This document shows, piece after piece, positions 38,451 to 47,512 of a stretch of DNA of 64,000 bases. Numbering within the stretch: the first letter of the stretch is position 1; each line of letters begins with the position of its first letter. Origin of the DNA: Variovorax sp. OK212 (GTDB lineage: Bacteria; Pseudomonadota; Gammaproteobacteria; Burkholderiales; Burkholderiaceae_C); contig NZ_FOLP01000002.1 in the NCBI RefSeq assembly GCF_900112425.1, positions 496,001 through 560,000 of the forward strand. Direction: 5' to 3'. The translations under genes were made by a program, and so were the position numbers. A model generated the notes under the pieces. That model saw only the letters and a program-made list of their open reading frames with translations. It did not search any database and was not told where the DNA came from.

Positions 38451-38831
38451 TCAGCGAATGGAAGGCGGGCCGCGCGCGTCGAACAGCGCGACCCATCGGG
38501 CGACGGCTTCGCCCTCGAGAAAAGCGAAGGTGGCCGCCGGCAGCAGCATCGGCAGCACCACCAGCGGCACGCCCGGTGCGCTGGCGCCATGCGCCAACTG
38601 GTCGTACAGCCGGCATTCGGCGTCGCTGTGCTCGCCGAACAGGCTGGCCAGGTGATGGCCGGCATGCTTGTGGGGTATCTGCAACGCATGCTCCGCGGCG
38701 GCCGGCAGGCCGGGCACGTGCAGCGAGCGGTGCATCAGCCCCAGCGTGCCGGCGAACCACACCGCGACCATCAGCGCGATGACGAGCGCGCGGGTCGAAC
38801 GGGTACGGGATTGACGCAGGGAAAGTTGCAC
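38451..38831 (-). CDS. small His-rich membrane-anchored protein (DUF2946-like)
   Basis: About 126 residues. One N-terminal helix (ALVIALMVAVWFAGTLGLM) is followed by a His-rich segment (MHRSLHVPG, IPHKHAGHHLASLFGEHSD), then CRLYDQLAHG and a second hydrophobic stretch. Small proteins of this kind often precede metal-related TonB receptors in betaproteobacteria and may handle metal in the periplasm. GTG 38831 is my choice; TTG 38840 is possible. It probably forms an operon with the receptor. Confidence 0.65.
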   Translation of the reverse strand: MQLSLRQSRTRSTRALVIALMVAVWFAGTLGLMHRSLHVPGLPAAAEHALQIPHKHAGHHLASLFGEHSDAECRLYDQLAHGASAPGVPLVVLPMLLPAATFAFLEGEAVARWVALFDARGPPSIR

Positions 38832-38929
38832 GGGGCTCAAGAGCGCAGGGTCAGGGCGTCGGCGACGGTGAAGACGGCGAGGCGCTGTTGCGGCGGGTTG
38901 GAAAAAGGCAAGCCCGATATTGTCGCGGC

Positions 38930-38978
38930 TTGACGTGGCGAATGCCGGTCACTACATTACTAACCCGCGAGTCATTAA
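38930..38978 (+). promoter_or_regulatory. promoter and possible operator of the tetR gene
   Basis: TTGACG (38930-38935) and TACATT (38953-38958) with an ideal 17-bp spacer. An imperfect inverted repeat, TTACTAAC...GTCATTAA (about 38957-38978), covers the -10 to +1 region and could be an autoregulatory site. Confidence 0.7.
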
Positions 38979-38982
38979 CACC

Positions 38983-39705
38983 ATGCCAACGCCCCGTTCC
39001 TTCGTCGACAAGATCTGCCCGGTCCGCTCCAAGCGCGAGCGCCGGAAAGAGGCGCGTCCCGGCGAACTGCTGGCCGCCGCGCTCGACCTGTTCGTGGAAA
39101 AAGGCTTTGCGGCCACCCGTTCCGAGGAAGTGGCGGTACGCGCCGGCGTGTCCAAGGGCACGCTGTTCCTCTATTTTCCGAGCAAGGAAGAGCTGTTCAA
39201 GGCAGTGGTCATGGAAAGCCTCGGCGGCCGTTTCACCGAGTGGAACGCCGAATTCGAGGCCTTCGAGGGCACCACCGCCGACATGCTGCGCTACTGCATG
39301 AACGTGTGGTGGGAACGCGTCGGCATGACCCAGGCCTCGGGCCTGACCAAGCTCATGATGAGCGAGGGCGCCAATTTCCCCGAGCTGGCCGAGTTCTACC
39401 GCCGCGAGGTGGTCCGCCCCGGCCACGACCTGCTGCGGCGCATTTTCCAGCGCGGCATCGACAGCGGCGAGTTCGCGCCGATGGACGTCGAGCACGCCAT
39501 CTACGCGGTGGTGGCGCCCATGGTCTTCCTCATGCTCTGGAAGCATTCGGCCATGGTCTGCGTCGACGGCGTGTCGGCCCTGGAGCCCGAAAAGTACCTC
39601 GCGACCCAGGCCGATGTGGTCATCAACGGGCTCACGGCGCGTCCCGGAAGGCCGACTGCGCCGCCGGTGTCACCGGCGCCACCTAAAATTGAAGGTTTGT
39701 CCTGA
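38983..39705 (+). CDS. TetR/AcrR-family transcriptional regulator
   Basis: 240 residues. HTH domain: LLAAALDLFVEKGFAATRSEEVAVRAGVSKGTLFLYFPSKEELF-like region at residues 30-75. The C-terminal domain is the AefR-like type with LTKLMMSEGANFPELAEFYRREV. ATG 38983 was chosen because the longer frame starts upstream of the promoter. Divergent from the zinc-type receptor operon; possibly regulates the downstream TolC gene. Confidence 0.88.
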   Translation: MPTPRSFVDKICPVRSKRERRKEARPGELLAAALDLFVEKGFAATRSEEVAVRAGVSKGTLFLYFPSKEELFKAVVMESLGGRFTEWNAEFEAFEGTTADMLRYCMNVWWERVGMTQASGLTKLMMSEGANFPELAEFYRREVVRPGHDLLRRIFQRGIDSGEFAPMDVEHAIYAVVAPMVFLMLWKHSAMVCVDGVSALEPEKYLATQADVVINGLTARPGRPTAPPVSPAPPKIEGLS

Positions 39706-39726
39706 GCCCACTAGGAAAGCCACGCC

Positions 39727-40404
39727 ATGAACCCCACCCCCACCCTCGAGCGCTTGCGCTTCAACATGATCGAACAGCAGATCCGTCCCTGGGATGTGCT
39801 GGAGACGGACATCCTCGAACTGCTGGCCCAGATCCATCGCGAGGACTACGTGCCCGACGCGCACCGCACCCTGTCGTTCTTCGACATGGAACTGCCGCTG
39901 CTGGACGGCTCCGTGCCCGGCGAATTCATGCTGTCGCCCAAGGTCGAGGCCCGCACGCTGCAGGACCTGCACATCCAGAAGCATGAATCGGTGCTCGAGA
40001 TCGGCACCGGCTCCGGCTTCATGGCCGCCCTGCTCGGCGCCCGCGCCGCCCAGGTGCTGTCGCTCGAGATCAACCCCGTGCTGGCCGCCCGCGCCGCCGC
40101 AACGCTGCGCCAGAACGGCGTGACCAACGTCGAAGTGCGCCATGCCGACGGCGCCGTGCCCCTGGCCAGCGGCCCGAGCTTCGACGTGATCGTGCTCAGC
40201 GGCTCGGTCGCGCGCATTCCGCAGAACCTGCTGGGTTCGCTCAAGGTCGGCGGCCGCCTGGCAGCCATCGTGGGCGAAGAGCCGATGATGCGCGCCCACT
40301 TCGTCACCCGCACCAGCGAAAGCAAGTGGGACACGATCCAGCCCTGGGACATCGTGGCGCCGCGCCTGCTGAACTTCCCCGAGCCTTCGCGCTTCTCGTT
40401 CTGA
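39727..40404 (+). CDS. protein-L-isoaspartate O-methyltransferase-like protein
   Basis: 225 residues. SAM-binding VLEIGTGSGFMAALLG at residues 93-108, then LEINPVLAARA and a GGRLAAIVG strand. It has the Pcm family length, but the usual TIS-P substrate motif reads MLSPKVEART, so true repair activity is uncertain. Close relatives typically precede tolC in this bacterial group. Starts 21 bp after tetR. Confidence 0.8.
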   Translation: MNPTPTLERLRFNMIEQQIRPWDVLETDILELLAQIHREDYVPDAHRTLSFFDMELPLLDGSVPGEFMLSPKVEARTLQDLHIQKHESVLEIGTGSGFMAALLGARAAQVLSLEINPVLAARAAATLRQNGVTNVEVRHADGAVPLASGPSFDVIVLSGSVARIPQNLLGSLKVGGRLAAIVGEEPMMRAHFVTRTSESKWDTIQPWDIVAPRLLNFPEPSRFSF

Positions 40405-40420
40405 GCCGGCGGTCCACCGA

Positions 40421-40756
40421 ATGATCGACCAAGTCCGCCCCGCCGACCTTGCCGCCTGGTTCGCCCAGAACGCCGACGCCACGCCCGTGCTGCTCGACGT
40501 GCGCGAACCCTGGGAGCTGCAGACCGCGAGCGTCGTGCCCCAGGGCTTCACCCTGGTCGCGATTCCGATGAACGAGATCCCCGGGCGGCTGGCCGAGCTG
40601 AATGACGGCCACCGCATCGCATGCCTGTGCCACCACGGCGCGCGCAGCCAGCGCGTGGCCGCCTTCCTGAACCAGCACGGCTTTGCGGAGCTGGCCAATG
40701 TGGCCGGCGGCATCGACGCCTGGTCTTCGCACGACCCCACGGTCCCGCGCTACTGA
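40421..40756 (+). CDS. rhodanese-like domain protein
   Basis: A 111-residue single rhodanese domain. LLDVREPWEL is the structural motif, and Cys70 in CLCHHGARSQRVA heads the active-site loop. It likely transfers sulfane sulfur. Tightly placed between the Pcm-like gene (16 bp) and tolC (21 bp). Confidence 0.9.
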   Translation: MIDQVRPADLAAWFAQNADATPVLLDVREPWELQTASVVPQGFTLVAIPMNEIPGRLAELNDGHRIACLCHHGARSQRVAAFLNQHGFAELANVAGGIDAWSSHDPTVPRY

Positions 40757-40777
40757 TTCTTTCTTCAAGGACGTTCA

Positions 40778-42322
40778 ATGCCTTCCAGGCCCCGGCTTTC
40801 GCCTCTTTCCGCAGCGCTCGCAAGCCTCTTCGCAGCACTGCTCGCACTGCCGGCCCAGGGCCAGACACTGAACGAACTCTATGACTCCGCGCGCGGCTTC
40901 GACGCCACCTACCAGGGCGCGCGGGCCCAGTACGACGCCAACGTGGCACGCGCCGCGCAGGCCAAGGCGGGCATCCTGCCGGCCGTCGGCCTCACGGCCG
41001 GCGTGACCCGCAGCGACATCGAGATCGACACCCTCACGGGCACCGGCCGCGGCAGCACCACGCCGCGCGACTTCAACACGCAGAACGTGGGCATCAACGC
41101 CACGCAGCCGCTGTACCGCCCCGCCAACTGGGCCACCTACGAGCAGGGCAAGCGCCAGGCCGACATCGCGCAGGCGGTGTTCACGGTGGCCGAGCAGGAC
41201 CTGATCGTGCGCGTGAGCCAGGCGTACTTCGACGTGCTGGCGAGCCAGGACAGCCTGGCGCTGGTGCGCGCGCAGAAAGTGGCCGTGGCCGAGCAGCTGG
41301 CCTCGGCCAAGCGCAACTTCGAGGTCGGCACCTCGACCATCACCGACTCGCGCGAGGCGCAGGCCCGCTACGACCTGGTGATCGCGCAGGAAATCGCGGC
41401 CGAGAACGACCTGCAGGTGAAGAAGGTGGTGCTCGACCAGCTGGTCGGCCGCCCCGGCAGCGTGCCGGTGCCGCTGGCGGTGCCGGTGGTGCTGCCCACG
41501 GCCCTGCCCGCGGACATCAATGCCTGGGTGGCCCAGGCCGACACCGTGCACCCTGCCATCCAGCAGGCGCACCTGGGCGTCGACGTGGCCGGACTCGAGG
41601 TGGAGAAGGCCAAGGCCGGCCACAAGCCCACGCTGGACGCCAACCTGGGCTACAACGTGACGCGCAACCCGACCGGCACCACCACCAGCACGGTGGGCAC
41701 GCGGGTCAACGCCACCACGGTGGGCGTCGTCTTCAACATGCCGCTGTTCGCCGGCTTTGCCACCGAGAACCGCATCAAGGAAACGCTGGCGCTCGAAGAC
41801 CAGTCGCGCAGCGTGCTCGAAGGCACGCGCCGCAACGTGGCGCAGGCCACGCGCGCGGCCTACCTCGGGCTGGTGTCGGGCGCGGGCCAGGTGAAGGCGC
41901 TGGAGGCGGCCGAATCCTCGAGCCAGAGCGCGCTGGACGCCAACCGCCTGGGCTACCAGGTGGGCGTGCGCATCAACATCGACGTGCTGAACTCGCAGAG
42001 CCAGCTGTTCCAGACCAAGCGCGACCTCGCGCAGGCGCGCTACAACGTGCTGCTGGGCAACCTGAAGCTGCGCCAGGCCAACGGCACGCTGACGACCGAT
42101 GACATGAACGCGATCAACGCGACGCTGGCAAGCAACGGCAGCGTGCCGGCCGTGCCGTCGGCCACCGCGCCGGACCGCGGCACTCCGGCACCCGTGGTGC
42201 CGGTCGCTCCGCCGAGCATTCCGGTGATTCCGCCGGTGCCGGTGCAGCCGTTCAATCCGCCGGCGCCGACGATGCCGACGGCACCGGTGCCACCGGTGAT
42301 CCTGAATCCGCCGGTGCGCTAA
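40778..42322 (+). CDS. tolC: TolC-family outer-membrane channel protein
   Basis: 514 residues with a signal peptide (to about residue 28, LPAQGQT). Two homologous halves (TLNELYDSARGFDATYQGAR; NRLGYQVGVRINIDVLNSQ) build the trimeric barrel-tunnel of type I secretion and RND efflux. The final 60 residues are a Pro/Val-rich tail (VPVAPPSIPVIPPVPVQ), longer than in E. coli TolC. Partner pumps are not in the window. Confidence 0.92.
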   Translation: MPSRPRLSPLSAALASLFAALLALPAQGQTLNELYDSARGFDATYQGARAQYDANVARAAQAKAGILPAVGLTAGVTRSDIEIDTLTGTGRGSTTPRDFNTQNVGINATQPLYRPANWATYEQGKRQADIAQAVFTVAEQDLIVRVSQAYFDVLASQDSLALVRAQKVAVAEQLASAKRNFEVGTSTITDSREAQARYDLVIAQEIAAENDLQVKKVVLDQLVGRPGSVPVPLAVPVVLPTALPADINAWVAQADTVHPAIQQAHLGVDVAGLEVEKAKAGHKPTLDANLGYNVTRNPTGTTTSTVGTRVNATTVGVVFNMPLFAGFATENRIKETLALEDQSRSVLEGTRRNVAQATRAAYLGLVSGAGQVKALEAAESSSQSALDANRLGYQVGVRINIDVLNSQSQLFQTKRDLAQARYNVLLGNLKLRQANGTLTTDDMNAINATLASNGSVPAVPSATAPDRGTPAPVVPVAPPSIPVIPPVPVQPFNPPAPTMPTAPVPPVILNPPVR

Positions 42323-42331
42323 GGGGGGTTT

Positions 42332-42452
42332 TCTCCCTCCCCTGCTGGGGAGGGCCGGGGTGGGGGCACGACGGCCGTGGCCCCATCACCGCGCTCGTTG
42401 GGCGCTGCCCCATCCCTGCCTTCCCCCAGAGGGGGAAGGAGCAAGACTCGAA
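42332..42452. repeat. REPIN-like inverted repeat doublet, copy 3
   Basis: Left hairpin CCCTCCCC (42335-42342) with GGGGAGGG (42347-42354) then CCGGGGTGGGGGCACG; right arm GCCCCATCCCTG with hairpin CCTTCCCCC (42419-42427)/GGGGGAAGG (42431-42439) and the end GCAAGA. It separates convergent tolC and waaA and may act as a terminator. Confidence 0.78.
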
Positions 42453-42459
42453 TACGGGC

Positions 42460-43842
42460 TCAGTCGAGCGTGGGTTCCGCGCGCGGCGGCTCGCTGTCCA
42501 GCGGCGCGTTTTCCGTCGCCACCGGCTCCGCGGCCTGCGCGATCGCCAGCACCGCCGACGCCGTGCGTTCGGCCGCGCCGCGGTTCGACGACGAGAACGC
42601 CAGCGCGGCCTGCGCCATGGCGGCGCGGCGCTCGGGGTTCTCCACCAGCTTCAGCGCGGCCGTGACGGCCTGCTCCATGCCCTCGACGCGCAACGACGCG
42701 CCCGCCGCCAGCGACAGCTGCGCAGCCTCGGCGAAATTGAAGGTCGACGGGCCCATCACCACCGGGCAGCCGCAGGCCGCCGGCTCGATCAGGTTCTGCC
42801 CGCCCAGCGGCTCGAAACTGCCGCCGAGCAGCGCCACGTCGGCCAGGCCGTAGTACAGCGCCATCTCGCCCAGCGAATCGCCCAGCCAGATCTCGGCTTC
42901 GGCCGGCTGCCCCGCCGCACTGCGGCGCGCCACGGCAAAGCCTTCGGCCTCGATCAGCGCGGCCACTTCGTCGAAGCGCTGCGGATGGCGCGGCACGATC
43001 ATCCATTGCACGTCGTGCACGCGCTTGGCAATCGAGCGGATCGCGCCCTGCTCGGGCGGCACGGGTGAGGTGGCGCCGAAGCGCTTGAGCACCTCGAGCA
43101 GCAGCCGCTCTTCGCCGTCGCGCGAGCTGGCGAGCACCACCATCGGCTTGGGCAGGCGCTCGCGCAGCGAGGTGGCCGTGGTGAGCTGGCGCGCGTCGGG
43201 CGTGGCGTCGAATTTCAGGTTGCCGTACACGCCGGCCACCTTGGCGCCCAGCGACACCAGCCGGTGCGCGTCGGCCTCGGTCTGCGCCCACACGGCGGTC
43301 AGCGCCGAATACGCGGGGCGCGCGAGCCAGGCCAGGCGCTCCGCGGCGGCCAGCGATTTCTCGTTGAGCCGCGCATTGGCCAGCACCAGCGGAATGCGGC
43401 GCTCGGCGCAGGCGGCGGCCATCACGGGCCAGACCTCGGTTTCCATCAGCACGCCGATGCGCGGCTCGAACTTGTCGAGAAAGCGCGCCACGGCGCCCGG
43501 CGTGTCCCACGGCTGCCACACCTGCGTGTCGCCGGGTTCGAGCAGCTTGGCGCCCTCCTCGCGGCCGGTGGCGGTGCCGTGCGTGAGCAAGATCGGCACG
43601 CCCGGGTACTGGCGGCGCAGCTCGGCGATCAGGATGGCGGCCGCGCGCGTCTCGCCGAGCGAGACCGCGTGCACCCAGCACTGGGCCTGGCCGGTGATGG
43701 CGGCGTCGTAGTGGCCGAAGCGCTCCTCCACGGCCACGCCGTAGCCCGGCTCGGCCTCCGCGCGGCGGCGCAGCTTGCGGCGCACGAGCGGTTGCACAGC
43801 GGTGGTGAAGACGCCGTAGAGGCGAAGCAGCAGGGAACGCAC
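42460..43842 (-). CDS. waaA: 3-deoxy-D-manno-octulosonic acid transferase
   Basis: 460 residues, GT30 family. N-terminal anchor helix, the catalytic Glu in AVSLGETRAA, then VLMETEVWPVM, VLANARLNEKSL and the C-terminal LGDSLGEMALYYGLADVALLGGSF plus GQNLIEPAACG, which bind CMP-Kdo. It adds Kdo to lipid A precursor at the inner membrane. The N-terminal half of the start matches the family (LYGVFTTAVQPLV). Confidence 0.95.
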   Translation of the reverse strand: MRSLLLRLYGVFTTAVQPLVRRKLRRRAEAEPGYGVAVEERFGHYDAAITGQAQCWVHAVSLGETRAAAILIAELRRQYPGVPILLTHGTATGREEGAKLLEPGDTQVWQPWDTPGAVARFLDKFEPRIGVLMETEVWPVMAAACAERRIPLVLANARLNEKSLAAAERLAWLARPAYSALTAVWAQTEADAHRLVSLGAKVAGVYGNLKFDATPDARQLTTATSLRERLPKPMVVLASSRDGEERLLLEVLKRFGATSPVPPEQGAIRSIAKRVHDVQWMIVPRHPQRFDEVAALIEAEGFAVARRSAAGQPAEAEIWLGDSLGEMALYYGLADVALLGGSFEPLGGQNLIEPAACGCPVVMGPSTFNFAEAAQLSLAAGASLRVEGMEQAVTAALKLVENPERRAAMAQAALAFSSSNRGAAERTASAVLAIAQAAEPVATENAPLDSEPPRAEPTLD

Positions 43843-43863
43843 AGGCTCAGTTCAACGTGGGGG

Positions 43864-45246
43864 TCAGTGGGCAGCTTCGGCCAGCTTGGCGTCGGGCTTG
43901 ACGGTGCGCAGCAGGGCCAGCATCTCGGTCTCGATGCGCTTGAGCGCGGCATCGGTCTGGCCTTCGAAGCGCAGCACCAGCACGGGCGTGGTGTTCGACG
44001 CACGGATCAGGCCGAAGCCGTCGGGCCAGTCCACGCGCAGGCCATCGATGGTCGAGACCACCGCGGGCGCCGCGAAGCTGGCGCCCTTCACCAGCGTGTC
44101 GACCACCGCGTGCGGCTCGCCTTCGGCGCAGGCCACGTTCAGTTCGGGCGTCGAGAAGCTGGTGGGCAGCGCGTTGAGCACGTCGCTCGCGTTCGGGCTC
44201 TTGCTCAGGATCTCGAGCAGGCGGCAACCCGCATAGGTGCCGTCGTCGAAGCCGAACCAGCGCTCCTTGAAGAAGATGTGGCCGCTCATCTCGCCGCCCA
44301 GCGGCGAATCGATTTCCTTCATCTTCGCCTTGATCAGCGAATGGCCGGTCTTGTAGATCATCGGCTTGCCGCCCGCGGCCTCGATGGCCGGCGCCAGGCG
44401 CTGCGAGCACTTCACGTCGTAGACGATGGTGCCGCCCGGCACGCGCGAGAGCACGTCCTGCGCGAAGAGCTGCATCTGGCGGTCGGGGAAGATGTTCTGG
44501 CCGTCCTTGGTGACGATGCCCAGGCGGTCGCCGTCGCCGTCGAAGGCCAGGCCCAGCTCGGCGTCGCCGCCGGCCAGCGCGGCCATCAGGTCCTTGAGGT
44601 TCTCGGGCTTGCTCGGGTCGGGATGGTGGTTGGGGAAGTTGCCGTCGACCTCGCTGTACAGCTCGGTCACTTCGCAGCCAATGGCGCGGAAGATGGCCGG
44701 GGCCGAGGCGCCGGCGATGCCGTTGCCCGAATCGACCACGATCTTCAGCGGGCGCGCCAGTTTGATGTCGCCGGCAATGCGCTTCACGTAGGCGTCGGTC
44801 ACGTCGACCTTGCGCACGCTGCCGCCGGGGGCGAGCTGGGCGGTGCCGGCTTCCATGGTCTTGCGCAGGCCCTGGATCTCGTCGCCGTAGATCGCGCGGC
44901 CGGCCAGCACCATCTTGAAGCCGTTGTAGTCCTTGGGGTTGTGGCTGCCGGTGACCTGGATGCCGCTGGTGCACAGCGTGTGCGCCGCAAAGTACAGCAT
45001 GGGCGTGGTGACCGCGCCCACGTCGATCACCTCGATGCCGGTGGCCACCAGGCCCTTGATCAGCGCCTCGGCCAGCGTGGGGCCCGACAGCCGGCCGTCG
45101 CGGCCCACGGCCACCGACTTCTCGCCGGCCGCGCGCGCGGCGCTGCCGAAAGCCCGGCCCAGCGCCTGCGCCACATCGGCATCGAGTGTGGAGGGCACGA
45201 TGCCGCGGATGTCATAGGCCTTGAAGATCGACGCGCTGAGCTGCAT
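43864..45246 (-). CDS. phosphomannomutase/phosphoglucomutase
   Basis: 460 residues, alpha-D-phosphohexomutase. Phosphoserine loop TGSHNPKDYNGFK, metal loop AFDGDGDRLG, sugar loop GGEMSGH and phosphate loop RASNTTP are complete. AlgC/ManB-like: it interconverts hexose 1- and 6-phosphates for surface polysaccharides and LPS. ATG 45246 starts LSASIFKAYDIRG; a longer start adds 21 unconserved residues. Upstream of waaA by 21 bp. Confidence 0.93.
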   Translation of the reverse strand: MQLSASIFKAYDIRGIVPSTLDADVAQALGRAFGSAARAAGEKSVAVGRDGRLSGPTLAEALIKGLVATGIEVIDVGAVTTPMLYFAAHTLCTSGIQVTGSHNPKDYNGFKMVLAGRAIYGDEIQGLRKTMEAGTAQLAPGGSVRKVDVTDAYVKRIAGDIKLARPLKIVVDSGNGIAGASAPAIFRAIGCEVTELYSEVDGNFPNHHPDPSKPENLKDLMAALAGGDAELGLAFDGDGDRLGIVTKDGQNIFPDRQMQLFAQDVLSRVPGGTIVYDVKCSQRLAPAIEAAGGKPMIYKTGHSLIKAKMKEIDSPLGGEMSGHIFFKERWFGFDDGTYAGCRLLEILSKSPNASDVLNALPTSFSTPELNVACAEGEPHAVVDTLVKGASFAAPAVVSTIDGLRVDWPDGFGLIRASNTTPVLVLRFEGQTDAALKRIETEMLALLRTVKPDAKLAEAAH

Positions 45247-45358
45247 GGAAAGGCGTTTCCCTGTTGGTTTTTCGAACGAGGCATTGTAGGCAACGCTCCG
45301 GCAGGGCACATGTCCGAAAACGGCCAGTTGAAACGACTCGAAACCTTATCATTTCCCC

Positions 45359-46969
45359 ATGCCTACCAGCCACAGCCCCACCGAAGCGCTCGAGAGCGAC
45401 GCCTGCTACCTGGCGATGAAGACGCACGACGCGCGCTTCGACGGGTCGTTCTTCACCGCCGTGACCTCCACCGGCATCTATTGCCGCCCGGTCTGCCGGG
45501 TCAAGCTGCCGCGGCGCGAGAACTGCAGGTTCTTCCGCCATGCGGCACAGGCCGAGGCCGCGGGCTTTCGCCCCTGCCTGCGCTGCCGGCCCGAACTGGC
45601 CCCGCGCGCCACGGGCGCGGCCAACTGGTCGACCGAAGACGCCTCGCGCATCCTCGCGCTGCAGGCCGCGCGGCTGATCGACGAGCCCGACGCCTGGTCG
45701 GAAGAAGGCCCCGGCGCGGCCCAGATCGCGGCGCGCCTGGGCGTGAGCGACCGCCACCTGCGGCGCATCTTCGAGGTGCAGTTCGGCGTTTCTCCGCTGC
45801 AGTACCTGCAGACGCGCCGCCTGTTGGCCGCCAAGCAGCTCATCGCCGACACCCGCCTGCCGATGACGCAGGTGGCGCTGGCCAGCGGCTTTGCGAGCGT
45901 GCGCCGCTTCAATGCCGCCTTCCTGGAGCACTACGGCCTGAATCCCAGCGCATTGCGCCGTGTCGGCGGTGCCACGGCCGAAGGCGGCGAAGGCAAGGCC
46001 ATCGAGGTGCGGCTGGGCTTTCGCCCGCCTTACGACGCCAACGCCATGCTCGGCTTCTTCGCGCGCCGGGCGCTGCGCGGCGTCGAGGCGGCCTCGACCG
46101 CGGACGGCAAGGCGCCCGTGAAGGGCAGCACGCCTACCTATGTGAAGCTGGCCCGCACCCTGCGCGTGCAGCAAGGCGGCCAGGCGCATGCCGGCTGGCT
46201 GCAGTTGCGCTTCGACCTCGAACGCGAGCAGGTGCTGCTGTCGGTCAGCGACTCGCTAGCAGCGGTGCTGCCGATCGTCATCAGCCGCGCCCGCGCGCTG
46301 TTCGACCTCGACGCCGAGCCCATGGCCATCAACGCCACACTGCACGCGGCCTTTCCGCACGGCGACGGGCTGCGCGTGCCGGGCGCGGTCGACGGCTTCG
46401 AGCTCGCGGTGCGCGCGGTGCTGGGCCAGCAGATCACGGTGGCCGCGGCGCGCACGCTGGGCTCGCGGCTGGTCGAGGCCTTCGGCGAGCCGCTGGCCAC
46501 GCCCATCGACGGGCTCGACCGCCTGTTCCCCACGCCCGCGGCCATTGCCGCGGCCAGCGGCGACGCGCTGGGCCAGCTCGGCATCGTGCGGCAGCGCCAG
46601 ACCGCGCTGCACGCCATCGCCCGCGAGGTGGCGGCCGGCAAGCTGGCGCTGCATGCGGGCGCCGACGTGCCCGCCACCATCGCCGCGCTGCAGGCGCTGC
46701 CCGGCATCGGCGCCTGGACCGCGCAGTACATCGCGATGCGCGCCCTGCGCTGGCCCGACGCCTTTCCGGCGGGCGACGTCGCGCTGCAGAAGGCACTGGG
46801 CGTGACCACCGCGCGCGCGGCCAGCGAAGCCTCGCAGGCCTGGCGGCCATGGCGCAGCTACGCGGTGCTGCGGGCCTGGCACGCGCCCAAGGACACGTCT
46901 ACGGCCACGGCCACGGATACAGCCGCCACCGGATCTCCCCTCATCACCACGGCAGGCCTCACCGCCTGA
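45359..46969 (+). CDS. Ada-type regulator fused to 3-methyladenine DNA glycosylase (Ada-AlkA)
   Basis: 536 residues. N-terminal Ada zinc domain with Cys42, Cys46, Cys73 and Cys76 (spacing 4-27-3 as in E. coli Ada), one of which takes methyl from phosphotriesters. Then two AraC HTH motifs (AARLGVSDRHLRRIFEVQFG; VALASGFASVRRFNAAFLEHYG), an AlkA N-terminal domain, and the HhH-GPD glycosylase (LPGIGAWTAQYIAMRAL) with catalytic Asp473 in PAGDVALQ. It senses and repairs alkylation. Ends in a Thr/Ala-rich tail. Confidence 0.95.
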   Translation: MPTSHSPTEALESDACYLAMKTHDARFDGSFFTAVTSTGIYCRPVCRVKLPRRENCRFFRHAAQAEAAGFRPCLRCRPELAPRATGAANWSTEDASRILALQAARLIDEPDAWSEEGPGAAQIAARLGVSDRHLRRIFEVQFGVSPLQYLQTRRLLAAKQLIADTRLPMTQVALASGFASVRRFNAAFLEHYGLNPSALRRVGGATAEGGEGKAIEVRLGFRPPYDANAMLGFFARRALRGVEAASTADGKAPVKGSTPTYVKLARTLRVQQGGQAHAGWLQLRFDLEREQVLLSVSDSLAAVLPIVISRARALFDLDAEPMAINATLHAAFPHGDGLRVPGAVDGFELAVRAVLGQQITVAAARTLGSRLVEAFGEPLATPIDGLDRLFPTPAAIAAASGDALGQLGIVRQRQTALHAIAREVAAGKLALHAGADVPATIAALQALPGIGAWTAQYIAMRALRWPDAFPAGDVALQKALGVTTARAASEASQAWRPWRSYAVLRAWHAPKDTSTATATDTAATGSPLITTAGLTA

Positions 46970-46975
46970 AATGCC

Positions 46976-47473
46976 ATGAAGTTCAAGAGCAAAGTCATCT
47001 ACACCTCGCACATCGACACGCCGCTGGGCGGCATCACGATGGCGGCCACCGACCAGGGGCTGGCCGGCGTCTGGTTCGACCAGCAGCGCCATTGGCCCGA
47101 CACCGCGGGCTGGATCGCGAAGGACGACCACCCCGCGCTCATGGAAGCGGCCGCGCAGCTGCGCGACTACTTCGCCGGCAAGCGCGACAGCTTCGACATG
47201 ACGCTCGACCTGTCGCACGGCACGGCGTTCCAGCAGAGCGTGTGGCAGCAGCTGCTGGCCATTCCGGCCGGCGCCACCACCAGCTACGGCGCGCTCAGCG
47301 TGAACGTGGGCAACCCGGCCGCGGTGCGCGCGGTGGGCGCGGCCGTGGGGCGCAACCCGATCAGCGTGATCGTGCCCTGCCACCGCGTGCTGGGTGCCGA
47401 CGGCTCGCTGACCGGTTACGCTGGCGGGCTCGAACGCAAGACCGCCCTGCTCGAACTCGAAAAGGCGCTCTGA
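46976..47473 (+). CDS. ogt: methylated-DNA-[protein]-cysteine S-methyltransferase
   Basis: 165 residues. The methyl-accepting PCHRV motif (VIVPCHRVLG) and the HTH-bearing AIPAGATTSYGALS stretch are intact. It repairs O6-methylguanine. It starts 6 bp after the Ada-AlkA stop, supplying the alkyltransferase that the fusion lacks. Confidence 0.96.
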   Translation: MKFKSKVIYTSHIDTPLGGITMAATDQGLAGVWFDQQRHWPDTAGWIAKDDHPALMEAAAQLRDYFAGKRDSFDMTLDLSHGTAFQQSVWQQLLAIPAGATTSYGALSVNVGNPAAVRAVGAAVGRNPISVIVPCHRVLGADGSLTGYAGGLERKTALLELEKAL

Positions 47474-47512
47474 GAATCCGCAAGAAGAGCCGAACGCAAG
47501 ACGCAAAGACGC

